64,000 nt of DNA, taken from contig JAKLMB010000047.1 of assembly GCA_022813625.1 (NCBI GenBank), positions 1,217 through 65,216 of the forward strand. The letters are read 5' to 3'. Made by a program: the position numbers and the translations under genes. The notes beneath the pieces are model-generated. The model had not been told where the DNA came from. It made no database searches and saw only the letters and a program-made list of their open reading frames with translations. This DNA comes from Aaosphaeria pasadenensis. Its lineage: Eukaryota > Ascomycota > Dothideomycetes > Pleosporales. Shown one piece after another: positions 33,097-46,212 of this stretch; position 1 is the stretch's first letter, and the number at the start of each line of letters is the position of its first letter.

Positions 33097-35002
33097 CGTC
33101 TTCCACAAGGCAGGGCAGGGCAAGACAAGGCCCAGTATACCTACCTAGTGTCGTGTGGACCATTGAACCAGCCGCCGATACGAGGAGCGCTACTGCGCTC
33201 ACACGGTATGCAATCATCCAACACCTGCAAAGAGACCTTTTACCGTTGATCGGCGACGAGTCTGACGACACTTGCATTCCCTCGTTGTCGATAGGGAGAG
33301 GCTATGAGCCAAAACGATATGCTCATATTACGGGCCCCCCACAGATGTCATCCCGCGCCCACAACGCCTGGAGCCCTGTGCTCCGGTTGAAGACCCCGCC
33401 AAGTTCAGGTCCAGAAGGGTTCACCCTGCCCCATATTGCCTATCTGTGCTGCACGCATAAGCCCATAGCTCGGCAGCGGCGGGTATAGGGAAATGAATGG
33501 AAGAATCAAAGGGAAATGGGATTGCGTGTGCATCTACGTGGGCGTGGAGATGATGATTTTCTTCATACAGTTTTTTGCGGAGTAGAGACCAGCCATCTAA
33601 GTCATACATGCAAGTACGAACGTGGCAACTGAATCTCTGCTCGTCTAATCACCGGAGCCGGTGGTTATGGTATGCACTGGTATAGTTACTGGTATATGTG
33701 GTAGTGGGAGTGGTAGTTGGTGATGGTCGTTGGTAGGCAACGTCATACAAGACGATCCAATGGGAAACGGACCGGAAGGCATTATCGAATAACTGTAAGA
33801 AATGGTTTTACACTCCATATCTAGCAGCTATCTCGACAATCTCGAATAGGGTGGAGTTTTGTGGATTCCGTGGATTCGAAAGTGGAGAGTGGGCGCATCA
33901 GAGATTCGGAGGGGTGTGAGGATACCTACAAGGACAAGCTGTGAGAGGAGGAATGGAAAACCTCCAGGCCCGCAACACCCGCTTGTCGAACGGATTCAGT
34001 CGGTTCAAGGCCTAGTATCCTTTGTGACTCGCATTAGCAGATAGATCCATGCCAAACAGAGCATATTCCCCCCACGCAATCCCGGTCGTCTTCTCCTCCA
34101 CTCTACTTGTAGTTTCTCCGTACCCTACCCTACTCTACTCTACTGTGCTCCATACACTGTATACAATACCTTTTCCTGCGCATTCATCATCATTATTTCA
34201 TTTATTGGATTATGCTGCAGCATATGCATGGGATACAAACTTACTATGTGCATCAACCGCCCACCCGCTCCCTCGCGTCCGTCACCATGATGGAGTGAAT
34301 AACCACATTCGGGAATCGGTCTTGAGAACAGAGCAGGACAATAATCAACGATGCACCACCACGGAGGGCCTGACCTGACCTGATAATCATCTCAACCTCA
34401 CAAAGCAAAGTAACCTATTTAGCTCCGGTTTGGGTTGGGTGGTGGCACCGACTAAGCCGGGATAAACGTTTAACGCGACAAGCCCTCCCCTCCCCCCAAA
34501 CAATATCCAAAGGGACGGCTGTCGAATGTGTAGTCGTGCGCCTCTCGTTTCAAGCCACCATGTATTATTCACCGCGGTCTCGAAGAATCGAATGTTCATG
34601 TCACTACCGGGTACGTACGTACACAGTACCTACATACGCAGTCATGAATGTACCGTCTACCTGCCGCCCAGTGCAATATTGTTAGCATGTGAAAGTCGAG
34701 CTACTTGGTCGTACAAACTTCGAAGACCCTCTCTCGCTAGAATCGAATCCACGGAGAACAGGGGTCACCAAGCCCAGCGAGCACAGGCGAAGTCGATCCC
34801 TTCGGAATCATCGTTATGCTCCGAGGTGCTGTATGTAGGTAGGCATGTACAGCCCCGAGCCTAGGGGCAAAGGGGAACTGGTCGGATTTATGGTCCTTGT
34901 CTACAGTGATGTATCTACGTATACCATGCACCTCGTCCCGAGACGTCACCTTTCGAGACCAAGAGCATGTGCATTTAGGAAAACAAAATAAAATTGTAAT
35001 CG

Positions 35003-38000
35003 TACTCCGTAGAGTACTTTTCATTTCAAGCATGGTCTCAGATGGAAATGAATGTCCAGCTAGGTACGGAGTAGGTCTTGCATAACAAATGCGAGCACCC
35101 AACATGTACTTACGAGCTGGCGTTCTCGACTCCAATTTTCCAGGGTTCACAGATTGGATGTCCAAACTCCCGAGATCTAGGGTCAATTTGTCCCCTCCCA
35201 CTCACGGTGCAGGCCGAGCACCTTACCTCTCGTACCCTAGGTATACTTGTAACTACTGTCCAGTAAGGCGAACGGCTAAATCTTGAATGAAGACCCGCTT
35301 TCGCAGCAACGGTCCGTCGGTATTACTTTCTATCGAGCTTGCTGTTTCTGTCTCGTCTCGTTCAGCTCTCATCCGAATGCTCTCCACTTCACGTACTTTG
35401 GGTATTCGTACGGAGTACCTGAACTTGTACCTACCAACTCAACCTTGTCGACCGAATGAATTGAATTGAATCCAGCAGTTGTACCTACAGAAGTCACCGT
35501 AGAGCAAATAACATCTCAAATGATCCCAGACAAACGAACTGATGAACATCCATCCCAATTCCCAATCCGGCCGGCTCTAGCACTCCGAAAAGCCACTACC
35601 ATTCTTCGCCAAGTCATTCACCGTACAAATAATGTTACTTACTCACCAACTCTGACCGCCCATCATTGCGCCAAATCAGAATTATTGCTCTCGCCATTGG
35701 CTCGATATCGGGCGCCACGGAATGGTCTCGATATTCCAGCGATCGAAGGGCTGTGATTTGCTGCTTGCTTCACCTCATGCTCGCCTTCCAACATACACAT
35801 GCGTTCACCTGGATCCCAGACTACCTGATCCAGATCTCGATTATGATCTTGATCTTGATATTGATTTGGCTGTAACCGTGACTTAGCCGTAGACCTACAT
35901 ACCATTGCTTACATCTTCCTCATGCACAACCTGTGTAGATATTACGCATAAGTTACAAGTACATACATCCACACGGCGAGTATCATCGTGATCCTCAATC
36001 TCATCCCATACCACCAACAATGAAGATCTGACGATCATCCGCCAATCCTTCCCAATATAATTCTCCACCAACCAAGTACAAAATATACTCATCATTTCCC
36101 TACCGTACACAGTAATCACACTGCAATGCACTTTCCATCTTACGAGTGCCCCATTCGTGTTTCGTGGTTTTATAAGGGGGTTAGGATTACGAGGAGGATC
36201 GTTGGTGGTGTGGGTTGTTCATGACTTGGAACAATACTCGTAGCGAGTGGACGGGAGAGAGTGTCCGGTCAGGATAGGTATAGGGCATGGGTAGAGGGTA
36301 TGTGGCTAGTGTGATCTATGCATCTATTTCTGGAGAACCAACGGGTTGTCGTTCTCTCCATTTTCTTCTGCAAGCAAAGGTAAAAGGGAATGGATCAGCT
36401 GATGGATAGATAGATCGTAGTTAGACATGCAGGCAGTCAGACTTTTGGGTCTACCATCGTAAAGGGTGTGCAACGAGGGAAAGGTAGGAATTTGGAATGT
36501 AGGGGATTGTCACGAGCAAGACGGATGGATCCAAGCGTCGAGATGGAAGCTCAGAGGCGTATTCTAGGGGTTGGTGGATGCAAAGTGGGACGGACGTCTG
36601 GATGCATTTCCAGAAGGGGACGAATGAGACCAGAGGCGGTTTGAATAGTGTGGCGTTGGAAAGCAGGCATAACGTGGTGTGGTTTGTTTAGGACCTACCT
36701 AGTCTGTAGCAAGCATCGCTGCCTCAGTCGCAGCAGGACCCTGACGAGGTTGTTGCTGGAGCCTGTTGTTGTTTGTTGTTGAGACAATCCATCGTTCGTC
36801 ATGCGAGTCTACATGCCTAGGTACCGAACCCCTCGGTGGTACCGACCCCGAATGCGTGCAAGCTTGGCCGATGCCGGTGCGTTGACACTGTTGAGGCCCT
36901 TGGGGATTCGAGAAGGGAGAGAATAGTAGGGCGGTTTTAAGATGGTTCTGGTTTGGAGTGGTGGGAATCCCAAGTTGGTACGAGTAGTGTCGTTGTGTAT
37001 TGGGCGACTATGGCCCAATCCACGTGCGTTTCAGCCACGCGAGCAACGATAAGTGGAGACGAAGTTGTAGACCCTGAATGAAAGATGATCGGGAAGGGGG
37101 AAGAACCGGGAATGGATGGATCAGCTATCGGAAGATGTAGGGACGAAATCATGGTTTTTGGCAGTGTCAGTGGTGACCTCGGTGGAGAGCTAATATGGAT
37201 CTTGAACTTGGTGCTTTGCCAGCCCGACCGACCGAAAGGTTAACTCCCAAATGGTGAAAGGCAGTTCTGTTCAGAGCATAGTAATCTGTCGGGAGGAGTA
37301 TCGGAACCAGGGAGAGTTGTACTCTTGTCAGCAGTGTTACTGACGAAAGCGGTCATCATCGAATTCGCTTTCCGTACAACATCAAAATGGTCCTCGTTCG
37401 ATTTACAAGCATTGCACGCATGCCTAGAGAAGAAATTTCTCGTGCGTGCAGGAATTGTCAGCATCGACAAATGTTTTCCTGATTTTTTTTCTTCATCTTT
37501 TTGCCTCACGAGGATGATACGAAGATCTAGCCGCCTCTACAAGACTGACAGACAGAGTGACAGTATGGGTTCTTCCCTGCTGTTTGCCACGAGAAGGCGC
37601 ATGCAAGTGGGCGTTGTCAGCAAAGCCCTAATTCCGGGTTCGGCTCAGAATATGGACTACTACGGCCACTAACTTCTGCAGGACCACTCGCGAGACATTC
37701 CATTGTGATTATTGGGACGGGCGGGCGAGCGTTGAAGTGAGTGGCTTTCCTGAACCTGAACCTGAACTACGACCATAGTTAATGACTTGCAAACCATAAA
37801 TCACCATGCCATGCCAGTAGCAGGTAGGCCGTAACCATCCATCAGCCATCTTGCAGAATGAATGTCGGGTCTCGCTAGGGAATTAGGCGGCGCTGGCGCA
37901 GCGCAGGACAGCGCAGGCTGTTGTTGCAACGGGATGGGGACTTGTTAGTTACCTAGGCATGCCGCATACCGTATGTATGTACCAGGCAAATGCATGTGGG

Positions 38001-38180
38001 AAGTGGGAGATGCCCAATCAGAGCCCAGATGGAAGGTTATTTCATTCTCTTGCCTTCCCGCACATCTTGCATCTGAGCCGGATGATGGTCGGCAGAGTGG
38101 GTTTGCATGATTCATGTAACTTTGGGTTTCTAGAGGCAAACGAATGGGGGAGAGTCACTCGCTCGTGACTCGTGAGGCTG

Positions 38181-38213
<33 letters not shown>

Positions 38214-39710
38214 CAACGACGGCTGAAGTGGGACATGGGGACATTGCTGTGTTTACTTTTTTCTCTTCCTTCTCTTTGCCTCATGCATGCATGTGTATGT
38301 ACATAGTACGGGTGGTGTATGTAGGGATGGATGAATTGGGGGTTCCGTGTAAAGTGTCAGTCCATTCCTTCTCTTGCTGTTCTGGTCGTTTGCTGCAGCA
38401 TTCTCCTCGTACTGTACTCCGTACACAGTGTGAACACAGAGCAAATCCACATTCTCTCCCCACGCGAACCCCCAAAGGTTCTCTCCAATGATATGCCCGT
38501 CCGCGGTTACTGCTGCATCCATCCGCATGGCATGGTCAGCACTGTTCATCTCCGATCCTAGCATGTGGGTGGTGGTCCACCGTCCATCATTCAACATAAA
38601 CAGCTACCGCACTACTTAACTCCGTATAGCTACACCCTATTCGTAGGGTAGTTATAGTACAGTATGTACTGTACGGAGTAACTAGTGCTGCGTACAAGTC
38701 GTGCCGGGGTCCTGAACGGTTCGAGGTTCTTCAGCACGGCCCAGGCGGTTCTGCCCTGGCGTCGTCCAAATCGAACATTTACATCTACATCGACAAACCT
38801 GTTATTCCTTTGATTCGAGAGGCTGCCGTAATTATTGTGCAGTCTCGTTACGATGTTGGCGTCTTGTGCTGTACGGAGTACATACTTACAGATTACGAGT
38901 AGTACTGCACCTCAGAGTCTATAGAGAGAGAGGGACAAGGAGGATCCGCAATTATCATGAAGCCCTGCCCGGCAGAAATTACTCTTCGCGCGCATCTTCT
39001 TTCTTTACTTCTGGCTATGACGCCAGCCAAACCTCTAGACGACTCTCTAACACAGCCTCCGGAGCAGTGATGTACATGTACAAGTACGCTACTACAGTAG
39101 TCAACTCGTACACTACGAGTATTTCGCGCGCTGTCGTGTGCTCACCCGTCCTCCAAAGCTGTCTTTATTGGATCGATGAATGGGGATTATTAGCCACCCC
39201 TCTGGCTCTCCCTCGAGTCCCTCCCCTCCCCCCCTCCGCCCCTTCGACCGCCGCCCGGAAGACCCGCTTTTGGCTGGCTTCTGGCCTCTGCTCTGGCTTC
39301 TGGATGTCTCAGATGCTCAGGATGTTCTCCGTACCTTCGAGTACATACATATGCGACACAGTTATGGTCGAAGTACATGTACATCATCTTTCATTTCTCC
39401 AAGATGTACTTGTATGGTAATCGACACTCAATCACTTTTCATGCTGTGGTGACCTTTCCTGTCTTTGTCCTAATGGAGACCCTTACTGTTATTGTTATTA
39501 AGTGTGAGAGAGGGATGACGGATATGCAAATCAATAGCTGGGTACTTACTACCTAGGCATGTGAAATACCTAGAGTGGAGGGCCGACATACGAGTACATT
39601 TCCAGCAGCCGTGGCCGTGGCGGTTAGCCGTACAAAGTACTCGGTAGTATTATTTAGTATTGGTATCGTGTACACGTACATACAAGTAGTTACAGTGTGG
39701 TTACTCCGTA
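35003..39710. promoter_or_regulatory. Cluster of seven TACTCCGTA elements upstream of areA
   Basis: Exact copies of TACTCCGTA or its complement TACGGAGTA begin at 35003, 35065, 35409, 38415, 38672, 38872 and 39702. Four of them extend to a self-complementary-looking GTACGGAGTA or TACTCCGTAC. Chance predicts about 0.04 copies in 5 kb. Further one-mismatch forms (for example 38618) are nearby. An eighth exact copy is at 3563. The element could bind a Zn(II)2Cys6 factor (CGG/CCG core) or be a dispersed repeat of the genome; its function is unknown. Confidence 0.55.
38182..38222. repeat. GAC/GAY trinucleotide microsatellite
   Basis: About 13 GAC triplets with two AAC interruptions. It lies in the gene-free region. 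Confidence 0.9.
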
Positions 39711-40229
39711 CTTTGTTGAACTACAACAATAATGATGATCCTGGCGGCGCAATGGTTGTTGTATTGGTATTGTATGGGCCCCCACAGGCATCGATGCACA
39801 GACATGTTCCATCCCATCTTCTTCATGTCTCTCGTCTCGTCTCTTGTTGTCTCTCCCATGTCAACATCCAGGGTATTATGCCTATATCCCCTGTACCTTG
39901 TCCCATGTCTTCTTGTCCCTCGTCGTCCCATATGGCGGCCCATGTCTACCTGTCCAAGTTCGGGTTCAAATTCAGGTTCGAACAATAAAATGCGTGTTCA
40001 AGTTTGAGTATTCGACTCCATCAATCCATGCCGGTCGGTCCCTTTCCGTATCTCTCTCCCTCCATGGGATATGTGGAGTCAGTCTGCCAGATCCATCCAT
40101 ATCCATACTACACCCATGTACTTCATCTCCATTCTAATTCTTTCCATCCTCATCACGGTACAATAGGCATATACTCACATGCTTAGTTGCTACTTACTAC
40201 CTACTAGATGGTACATAGTGAATGGTCCG

Positions 40230-40257
40230 TAGTCCATAGTCCATAGTCCATAGTCCA
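40230..40257. repeat. TAGTCCA tandem repeat, four units
   Basis: Four consecutive copies of a heptamer TAGTCCA. The surrounding 500 bases contain many further CCATCC and CCATAG words. Confidence 0.85.
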
Positions 40258-41068
40258 CAACCCACTCTCCCCAATAAAGTACAGTATCATCACAGTTAGA
40301 AACCTCTTCTATCCATCCATCCGTCCCCCCCCAACAAGGCATACCCGTAGAGCAACCCAACTTGAGCCATCTTGACCGAACTAAATCCAGTACCTGTACC
40401 CATTCCGTATTAAACCATCGTTTATGAGCTAGCAAGGCCCGACAACGCCAGGTTATGGTCGACTCACTGACCGCCATCCGCCGCCGCCGTGTCCGTCGAC
40501 GCCCATCCTTCCCTCACTAGAATTAGAATCAAGACGCTTTTCCTGCCTCCATCCACCCATTCCACCCATCCACTCATCTGCTGTGCATCATCCATTGTTC
40601 CATTATTGTATTGATCCATTAACCACCCCATCCACCCCATCATCCTGGATCCATCCATCGCTTGATTCGATTTCCGCTACTTAGGTACAGTCCACTACCG
40701 CTGCACTTGCACTTGTATACCCTAATGTACCTACTCCTAGAGTCCTACAGCTTACATCGCCGCATCCGCTGCTTCGTCAAGCCATCGGCCAAGCTTGTCG
40801 CCAGTCTCAGACCCAGCCCTGTACTGACTGTACTTGTATTTACCGTTCTGTACCGTTCCGTACTGGAGGACTGTAGTCTTGGACTTGTAACTCTTGTACG
40901 GTAACTAGTAGTGGAACGTGCGTGCGTGCATTGCAGCCCGTCTTCTTTTTTTTCTGTTCGAAATTGCCCACTGGTCAATCGCTCCGTCTGCCTGTCCTGT
41001 CCTGGCCTGGCTGGCGTCTGTCTGTCCGTCTGTCTTGCCTGTCTCTGTCTGGGTGTGCGTGTGTGTAA

Positions 41069-41094
41069 GTGTGTGTGTGTGTGTGTGTGTGTGT
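41069..41094. repeat. (GT)13 microsatellite
   Basis: Thirteen perfect GT dinucleotides, preceded by an interrupted GTGTGCGTGTGTGTAA run. It lies about 530 bases before the areA start codon, probably in its promoter or leader. Confidence 0.92.
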
Positions 41095-41260
41095 TCTGTC
41101 CCACCATCATAGGCGCAAGCACAAACCACCACCCACTACCCACCACCACCATCGCATCCACCACCTCCACCACCATCATCGTCACAACCACGACCACTAC
41201 CCTGCCTCTTATTCTTTTACCCTCTTCTACACATCCACATATACACACACATACACACAC

Positions 41261-41309
41261 TCTCTCTATACCTCTCTTCTCCTCCTTCTCCTTCTTCTCC
41301 CTCTTCTTA
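41261..41309 (+). promoter_or_regulatory. CT-rich tract upstream of areA
   Basis: A nearly uninterrupted pyrimidine stretch of about 50 bases stands about 315 bases before the areA ATG. Such tracts commonly mark transcription start regions of highly regulated fungal genes. No start site can be fixed without transcript data. Confidence 0.45.
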
Positions 41310-41623
41310 CTCATTCGCATTTACCCTCCCGCCATTTCAACGCCACTCCCACCCTGCTCTCTCTACTCCCCTGCAGGCGCGCACAGAAAGGATAACGAAG
41401 GAAGCCAGAGAGAAAGAAAACAAGGGAAGGAAAATAGGAACAGCACAAAAAGCAATTCCTTCACCAACCCACACCCCCTCCCCGTGCGATTCTCACTGCT
41501 TCTGCTGCTCCTGCTCCTGCTGCTGCCGTGCGTCTCCGGCAATAATACCCCAACCAGCCGTCTGCGCGGGCGCATCTGGAGTCCCCGGATCCGTTTTGTA
41601 ACACCACCACCACCCACCCACCC

Positions 41624-44565
41624 ATGTATACGCCTTTCGAGCGTGAGCGTGGGCGTGGGATGTATTCTGCAGATCGCCAACCGCCGATTCCCACTCCATT
41701 CTCCACCTTCAGCAGCTCAGGTTCACGTCAGAGTCAGACTCACGCTCACTTCGAGGACTCGTCCGGTGCAAACTCCGCCGTACACTCCCTCACCTCCAAC
41801 AGCACACTCGACAGCAAACTGGATTTCTCCTCCGAAGAAGCGGCTGCTCGCAAGGGCATGCTCGATACCTCCATCTTCCCTCCCTTCAGCAACGATGCTG
41901 CCAACGCCAACGTAGACACTCCAGAGGAAATGCAGAAGAACGATCCCTTGGGCACGCAGATATGGAAATTGTATTCCAAAGCAAAGACCCAGCTCCCCAA
42001 CGCGGAGCGCATGGAGAATCTCACCTGGCGAATGATGGCCATGAACATGAGGCGTGCCGAGATCGATCGCAATAGAGGGTACGCAACACGCCATGTTACC
42101 AATGCCCCAGTTCGCGTGCAACTTCAACTCTGTTCCCCGTTACTGACAATTCGTCTTTCCCTACTTGCAGGTTAGGTCCGATCCACGAAATGAGGCCTCC
42201 GCCTCCCTCCACGGCATCTGCGAGTGTGAGCCCGAGTGCGAGTGCGAGCGCGAGGCCTGCACCGAGGACAGCGCCAAGCGGCATTGCACAGTTGAGAAAG
42301 TCGGTCGATCAGCGAGCGCAGACACCACCGTCGGATACAATGAACTTGGACGATTTTATATATGAGTCGTCTGTGGGATCACCAGCGGGCTTGCCACCTT
42401 CTCCGTCTAACGATACGAGAGCCGCCTCGCATACAACGGCCCCTGCGATAGCGATAAGGAAACCCAACCAACTCCACGACCATAACTTCTCCCTCGCCCG
42501 CGCCTCTGCTCCCTCAGTTCCTCCTCTCGACATCCGGGAGAATGAGTTCGCATATGTTCCCCGTCACGTTCGCAAGACAAGTATCGACGAGCGAAGGGTG
42601 AGTTACCATCCTACTACCTCCTTCTACCACTCCTCCTCCCTCCTACACCTCTTATCTTTCCCTCTACGCTCCTACTGACTCTCTTATCAGCCCCCCAAAC
42701 GACGAGCAGAGGCCTCGCCGCAGGTCCCTGCCGTGAACAGCATCATGATACCGAACGACCCCGATGCAGAGGCCGCTTTGAACCACTACTCCCTCGACCA
42801 GACCATGCAACACTCCAACTTCCCCTCCTCCCAGGCTCAGGTCCCCTTCGCTCTCGACACCTTCCAACTGAGTGACCCCGATCCTATCATCAACTCCGCA
42901 GGTCCTTTCCAGCAGACCTTTGGCTTCTCGCCAGTGGGTTCGCCCATGATGAACAGCTCCTCGTCGTTCTCGAACATGTACAACCCCAATTCGATAGCGT
43001 CGTCTCTCAATTCCACCAACGACTACTACTCACCATCTAGCTCCGCCTTCCCTTCGACAGTGTCGACTCCACAGCCCATTCAGGAGGAGGGCTCCATGTA
43101 CTTCGATCGTACCGGCATGGACATTCGTGGGGCACATGGAGGTAACAACTATGGACCCCACCGCCCCTCAGCATTGTCCAACTCCATGCAAACCCAGTAC
43201 ATCTTCGATCCCAACAATAACAGTGACTCCATATTCAGTGCAGTGACAAACGCTGGCTCTACGCCATTTTCTGCACCGAACTCGTTCGCTCAATCTGGAC
43301 ACGTCGATCCGTCACAGGTTCTGCACAACAACCTTCCATTCAGGACAGAGCCTATGCAGATCGGACAACGAGAGAGCATGTTCTCCTTTGGTGGTGATTC
43401 TGATGCTGAAGATGACGATGGTGGAGCATTCCCAGACAGGACCATCTCCCAGGCTGATTACTCGCCGATGGAAGAGAGCTCCATGGACTTCAGTGGGGGC
43501 TTCCAGTGGGAGACCAACCTCTCCAACCAGTTCAATCCCACTCCTGCGAGGTACCCAGCGGGCCCGCCACGTAAGACTGTGACGATCGGACAGACTGAGA
43601 TGGTCTCGTCGCCTCAGGATTCGTGGCAGGGAGGCAGCCTCGGCCGTGGACATGGCTCTGCCGCCTCCGTCAGCGACATCCGCAATCGAGGAAACGATCC
43701 CAGACGCCAAAAGATCCCCCGCACGAGTTCCACACCCAATGCAGCCGGCATGGTACAGGGCATGCTCAGCCGCCCACAATCGTCACCAAACTCACCGCCT
43801 GAATCTGCCTACAGCTCAGCAGCGCCATCCAGGCCGTCAAGTCCTGGCGGCACGAAGCCGGGTGAGCAGAACGGAGCTCCTACCACTTGCACCAACTGCT
43901 TTACCCAGACCACCCCTCTCTGGCGACGCAACCCCGAAGGCCATCCCCTCTGCAACGCATGCGGGCTCTTCTTGAAGCTTCATGGTGTGGTACGCCCATT
44001 GTCGTTGAAGACAGATGTCATCAAGAAGCGCAACCGTGGCAGTGGTAACTCTGCCCCGGTGACTTCGTCTACAAGGTCTTCAAAGAAGTCGTCACGCAAG
44101 AATTCCCTTGCCCATACACCTGTTGCGACACCGATATCCGCAAAGGCCAGTCATGCTGATTCCGAGTCTCCTAAATCGACCGGCTCTGCAGGCACTGGAC
44201 CCACCGGCGCAAGCGGCGCTACGGGCTCAGGCAGTCTTAAGTCTGGTGGGGTGGTCCCCATCGCACCAGGACCTCCCAAGACACAGCCGACCACGCCGAC
44301 AAGTGCGCCCCAAAGCCGCACCATCACTGTCGCCCCGAAGCGTGTTCGACAACAGAGCAGAAGCGGTGTGCAGGAGCTAGAAATGGCAGACGCGGACGAC
44401 ACGAGCGGAAAGGCGCCGCCCGTGACGAGGCGGAAAGAGCCAACGATACTGACCACCAATCCACCACCTTCTCAGAACCTGGGCAGTCTTCCCATGGGTG
44501 CCATGGGCCAGGGACTGGCAGCGAGTGGTCCTCAAGAGTGGGAATGGCTCACGATGAGTCTCTAG
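41624..44565 (+). CDS. areA: AreA/NIT2 GATA factor, global nitrogen regulator
   Basis: Join 41624-42078, 42171-42597, 42691-44565; 918 residues. It activates nitrogen catabolic genes when ammonium or glutamine are scarce. The conserved N-terminal motif DPLGTQIWKLYSKAKTQLPN with ERMENLTWRMMAM is present (about 108-142), then APSGIAQLRKSVDQ and TMNLDDFIYESSV. The single GATA zinc finger at about 694-718 has C-x2-C-x17-C-x2-C spacing, with TTPLWRRNPEGHPLCNACGL. Its basic tail is KLHGVVRPLSLKTDVIKKRNR. The protein ends in QEWEWLTMSL, the C-terminal element through which the repressor NmrA acts. Both introns are in consistent phase. The ATG at 41624 begins MYTPFERERGRG, the first suitable start after a pyrimidine-rich leader. 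The 10 kb upstream is free of genes, suggesting extensive control sequences. Confidence 0.96.
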
Positions 44566-44755
44566 TGGAGCGTCGCTCTTTGTGCTTTCGCTGCTTTAGC
44601 TGGGAGACAAACACAGAGTGCTTACGGAGATTGTGCTTCAGCAGAGTGCACATTACCAGGCCCTGCCGACCTTGGTCATCTTAATGCAGCGATTCACGGT
44701 ACTCCTCGCTCCCTCCCTCCTCTTCGTTCTTTTCGATTACACATGGAGCTCAACG

Positions 44756-44813
<58 letters not shown>

Positions 44814-46212
44814 CATATCACGATGAACGCCCCTGATTGCCGGTGTTAATGGTCCCGATTCTTTCCGGGCCTTTGCTTTTCCGTCTGTCGTTGAAATTCC
44901 CATTGAATACAGCGCGGATTCGCCGTTTTATTTGAATGCGATACCTCGGGTTTGATGCTTTACATCGAGCGTTTATATAGACATGGCTTGGTTCACGTAT
45001 ACTGATTATTTTGTTCAAGTCTCGATTTCTTTTCGTACTTTTCCTTTCTTCTTTTCTCTTTTATTTCCATCTCGATACACGTATGTCAGCAGGTGGAGGA
45101 GGCAGGCGCTCCATCAGGCTGTGCATCACCTAATGTCACGAACGAGAGACGCTTTGGGGGGAGGACTCTGGCCCCGGTTGGCATCCGACCCCAACACGCA
45201 TTTTTCCTTCGTCACTTGCATGAGCTTATGAGAGATTCCCCTGATACCGGTGTGAGTTAGAAATGGGTTCTGGCAGCGTTGTTTCCGCGGGTTGCTGCGT
45301 AATTTGGTCGTCATGTTATGATACGGAGAAGATGAAGAATGGTATGGCTGTCTTTACACCTGTGGAGGACAGGAAGCCGACCTGCAGTCAGTTCGTTTGA
45401 TACCTTTTTCCGAGATGTTCTTGTCTGGAGCGATGATGAAGGAAGATGAGGACATATAAATGAGAATGAAATGATCTACATCCACACAATTGTACCTTTG
45501 ACCATTTCCGTGAATCTCCAAGTGCACCAGAATCGATCGTTGGTTACATGGCCCTGCTAATCTTCCATCTCTCTCTGCGTGTGCGTATTACGATACAGCA
45601 GACCGCCCTCTCGAACAAGCCCAATCTGGTCTCCCAAATAGCGGTGACAGAATTGACATTGAACATGGTATGACCTTGTACCATCAATCCATCATCCTTC
45701 ACCCATCCCAACCTTGGCAACTCCCGCCCCTCCTCCTCCGCTGTTTCCCTGCCCCGCCCCGCCACCACCAATCACCGCCCTTTATCGATAGCTTCGAGTG
45801 GTAGGTCCCCTCTCCCCCAATGTGGGGTGAGTCCCTGGGAAGCTCTGGCCAACAAACAGTCCACCTAAACGTCACCGCGACGTGACAAACCGACCAACTG
45901 GCAAACAAACAATCAAGAAACTTCCAAGCCGTTTTGATAACGAGGAAAATTCCTTGAGTTACAAGACAGAAAGAAATAATTCGACTACCTGACCAACTGG
46001 TTTCTAAATCTTTTCGCTTGCCTTGTTTTCGCACTTGCCTAACTGGCGAACCTTACCTGTGAAAAGGTTGGTTGACTATTCGAACATTCGATATCGAAAT
46101 CAGGGTTTCCGTATCTTGACATAGGCATCAACATCGCACATCGACGACGGCTGGAGAGAAAAGAGAAAAGAGCAAAGACAAGAACAGAAAAAAGAGACAA
46201 ACATTGACAAAC
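44566..46212. other. 3' flank of areA and promoter of DJ-1-family gene
   Basis: No gene is seen. The areA 3' UTR, often regulatory in this gene, should lie at the left and contains a (TC)n tract. The right end is an AG-rich leader (AAAGAGAAAAGAGCAAAGACAAG-type) before the DJ-1-like ATG. Confidence 0.6.
44761..44810 (+). repeat. (TC)25 microsatellite in areA 3' flank
   Basis: Twenty-five perfect TC dinucleotides about 195 bases downstream of the areA stop codon, probably inside the 3' untranslated region. Confidence 0.95.

Larger units (their letters stand above)
31426..41623. other. 10-kb region upstream of areA without recognisable genes
   Basis: No frame longer than about 190 codons resembles a known family, and the longer ones near 40.7-41.9 kb are simple-sequence translations. 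The region has many GTAC-rich and CCATCC-rich stretches, several microsatellites (separately listed) and repeated TACTCCGTA elements. It may contain long areA control regions, a long areA leader, or non-coding transcripts. None can be proven from sequence alone. Confidence 0.55.

Noticed and set aside
32293..33609. Several 60-145-codon frames on both strands
   Set aside because: They are mutually overlapping and without family resemblance, initiation context or matching splice sites.
38700..38760. GGTTCGAGGTTC with flanking GC-rich inverted pieces, considered as a tRNA gene
   Set aside because: The flanks do not form a cloverleaf, and no anticodon loop is visible.
40911..41915. 334-codon plus-strand frame overlapping the areA start
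   Set aside because: Its translation is simple sequence from GT, CCA and CT repeats, and it overlaps the well-supported areA first exon in another frame.
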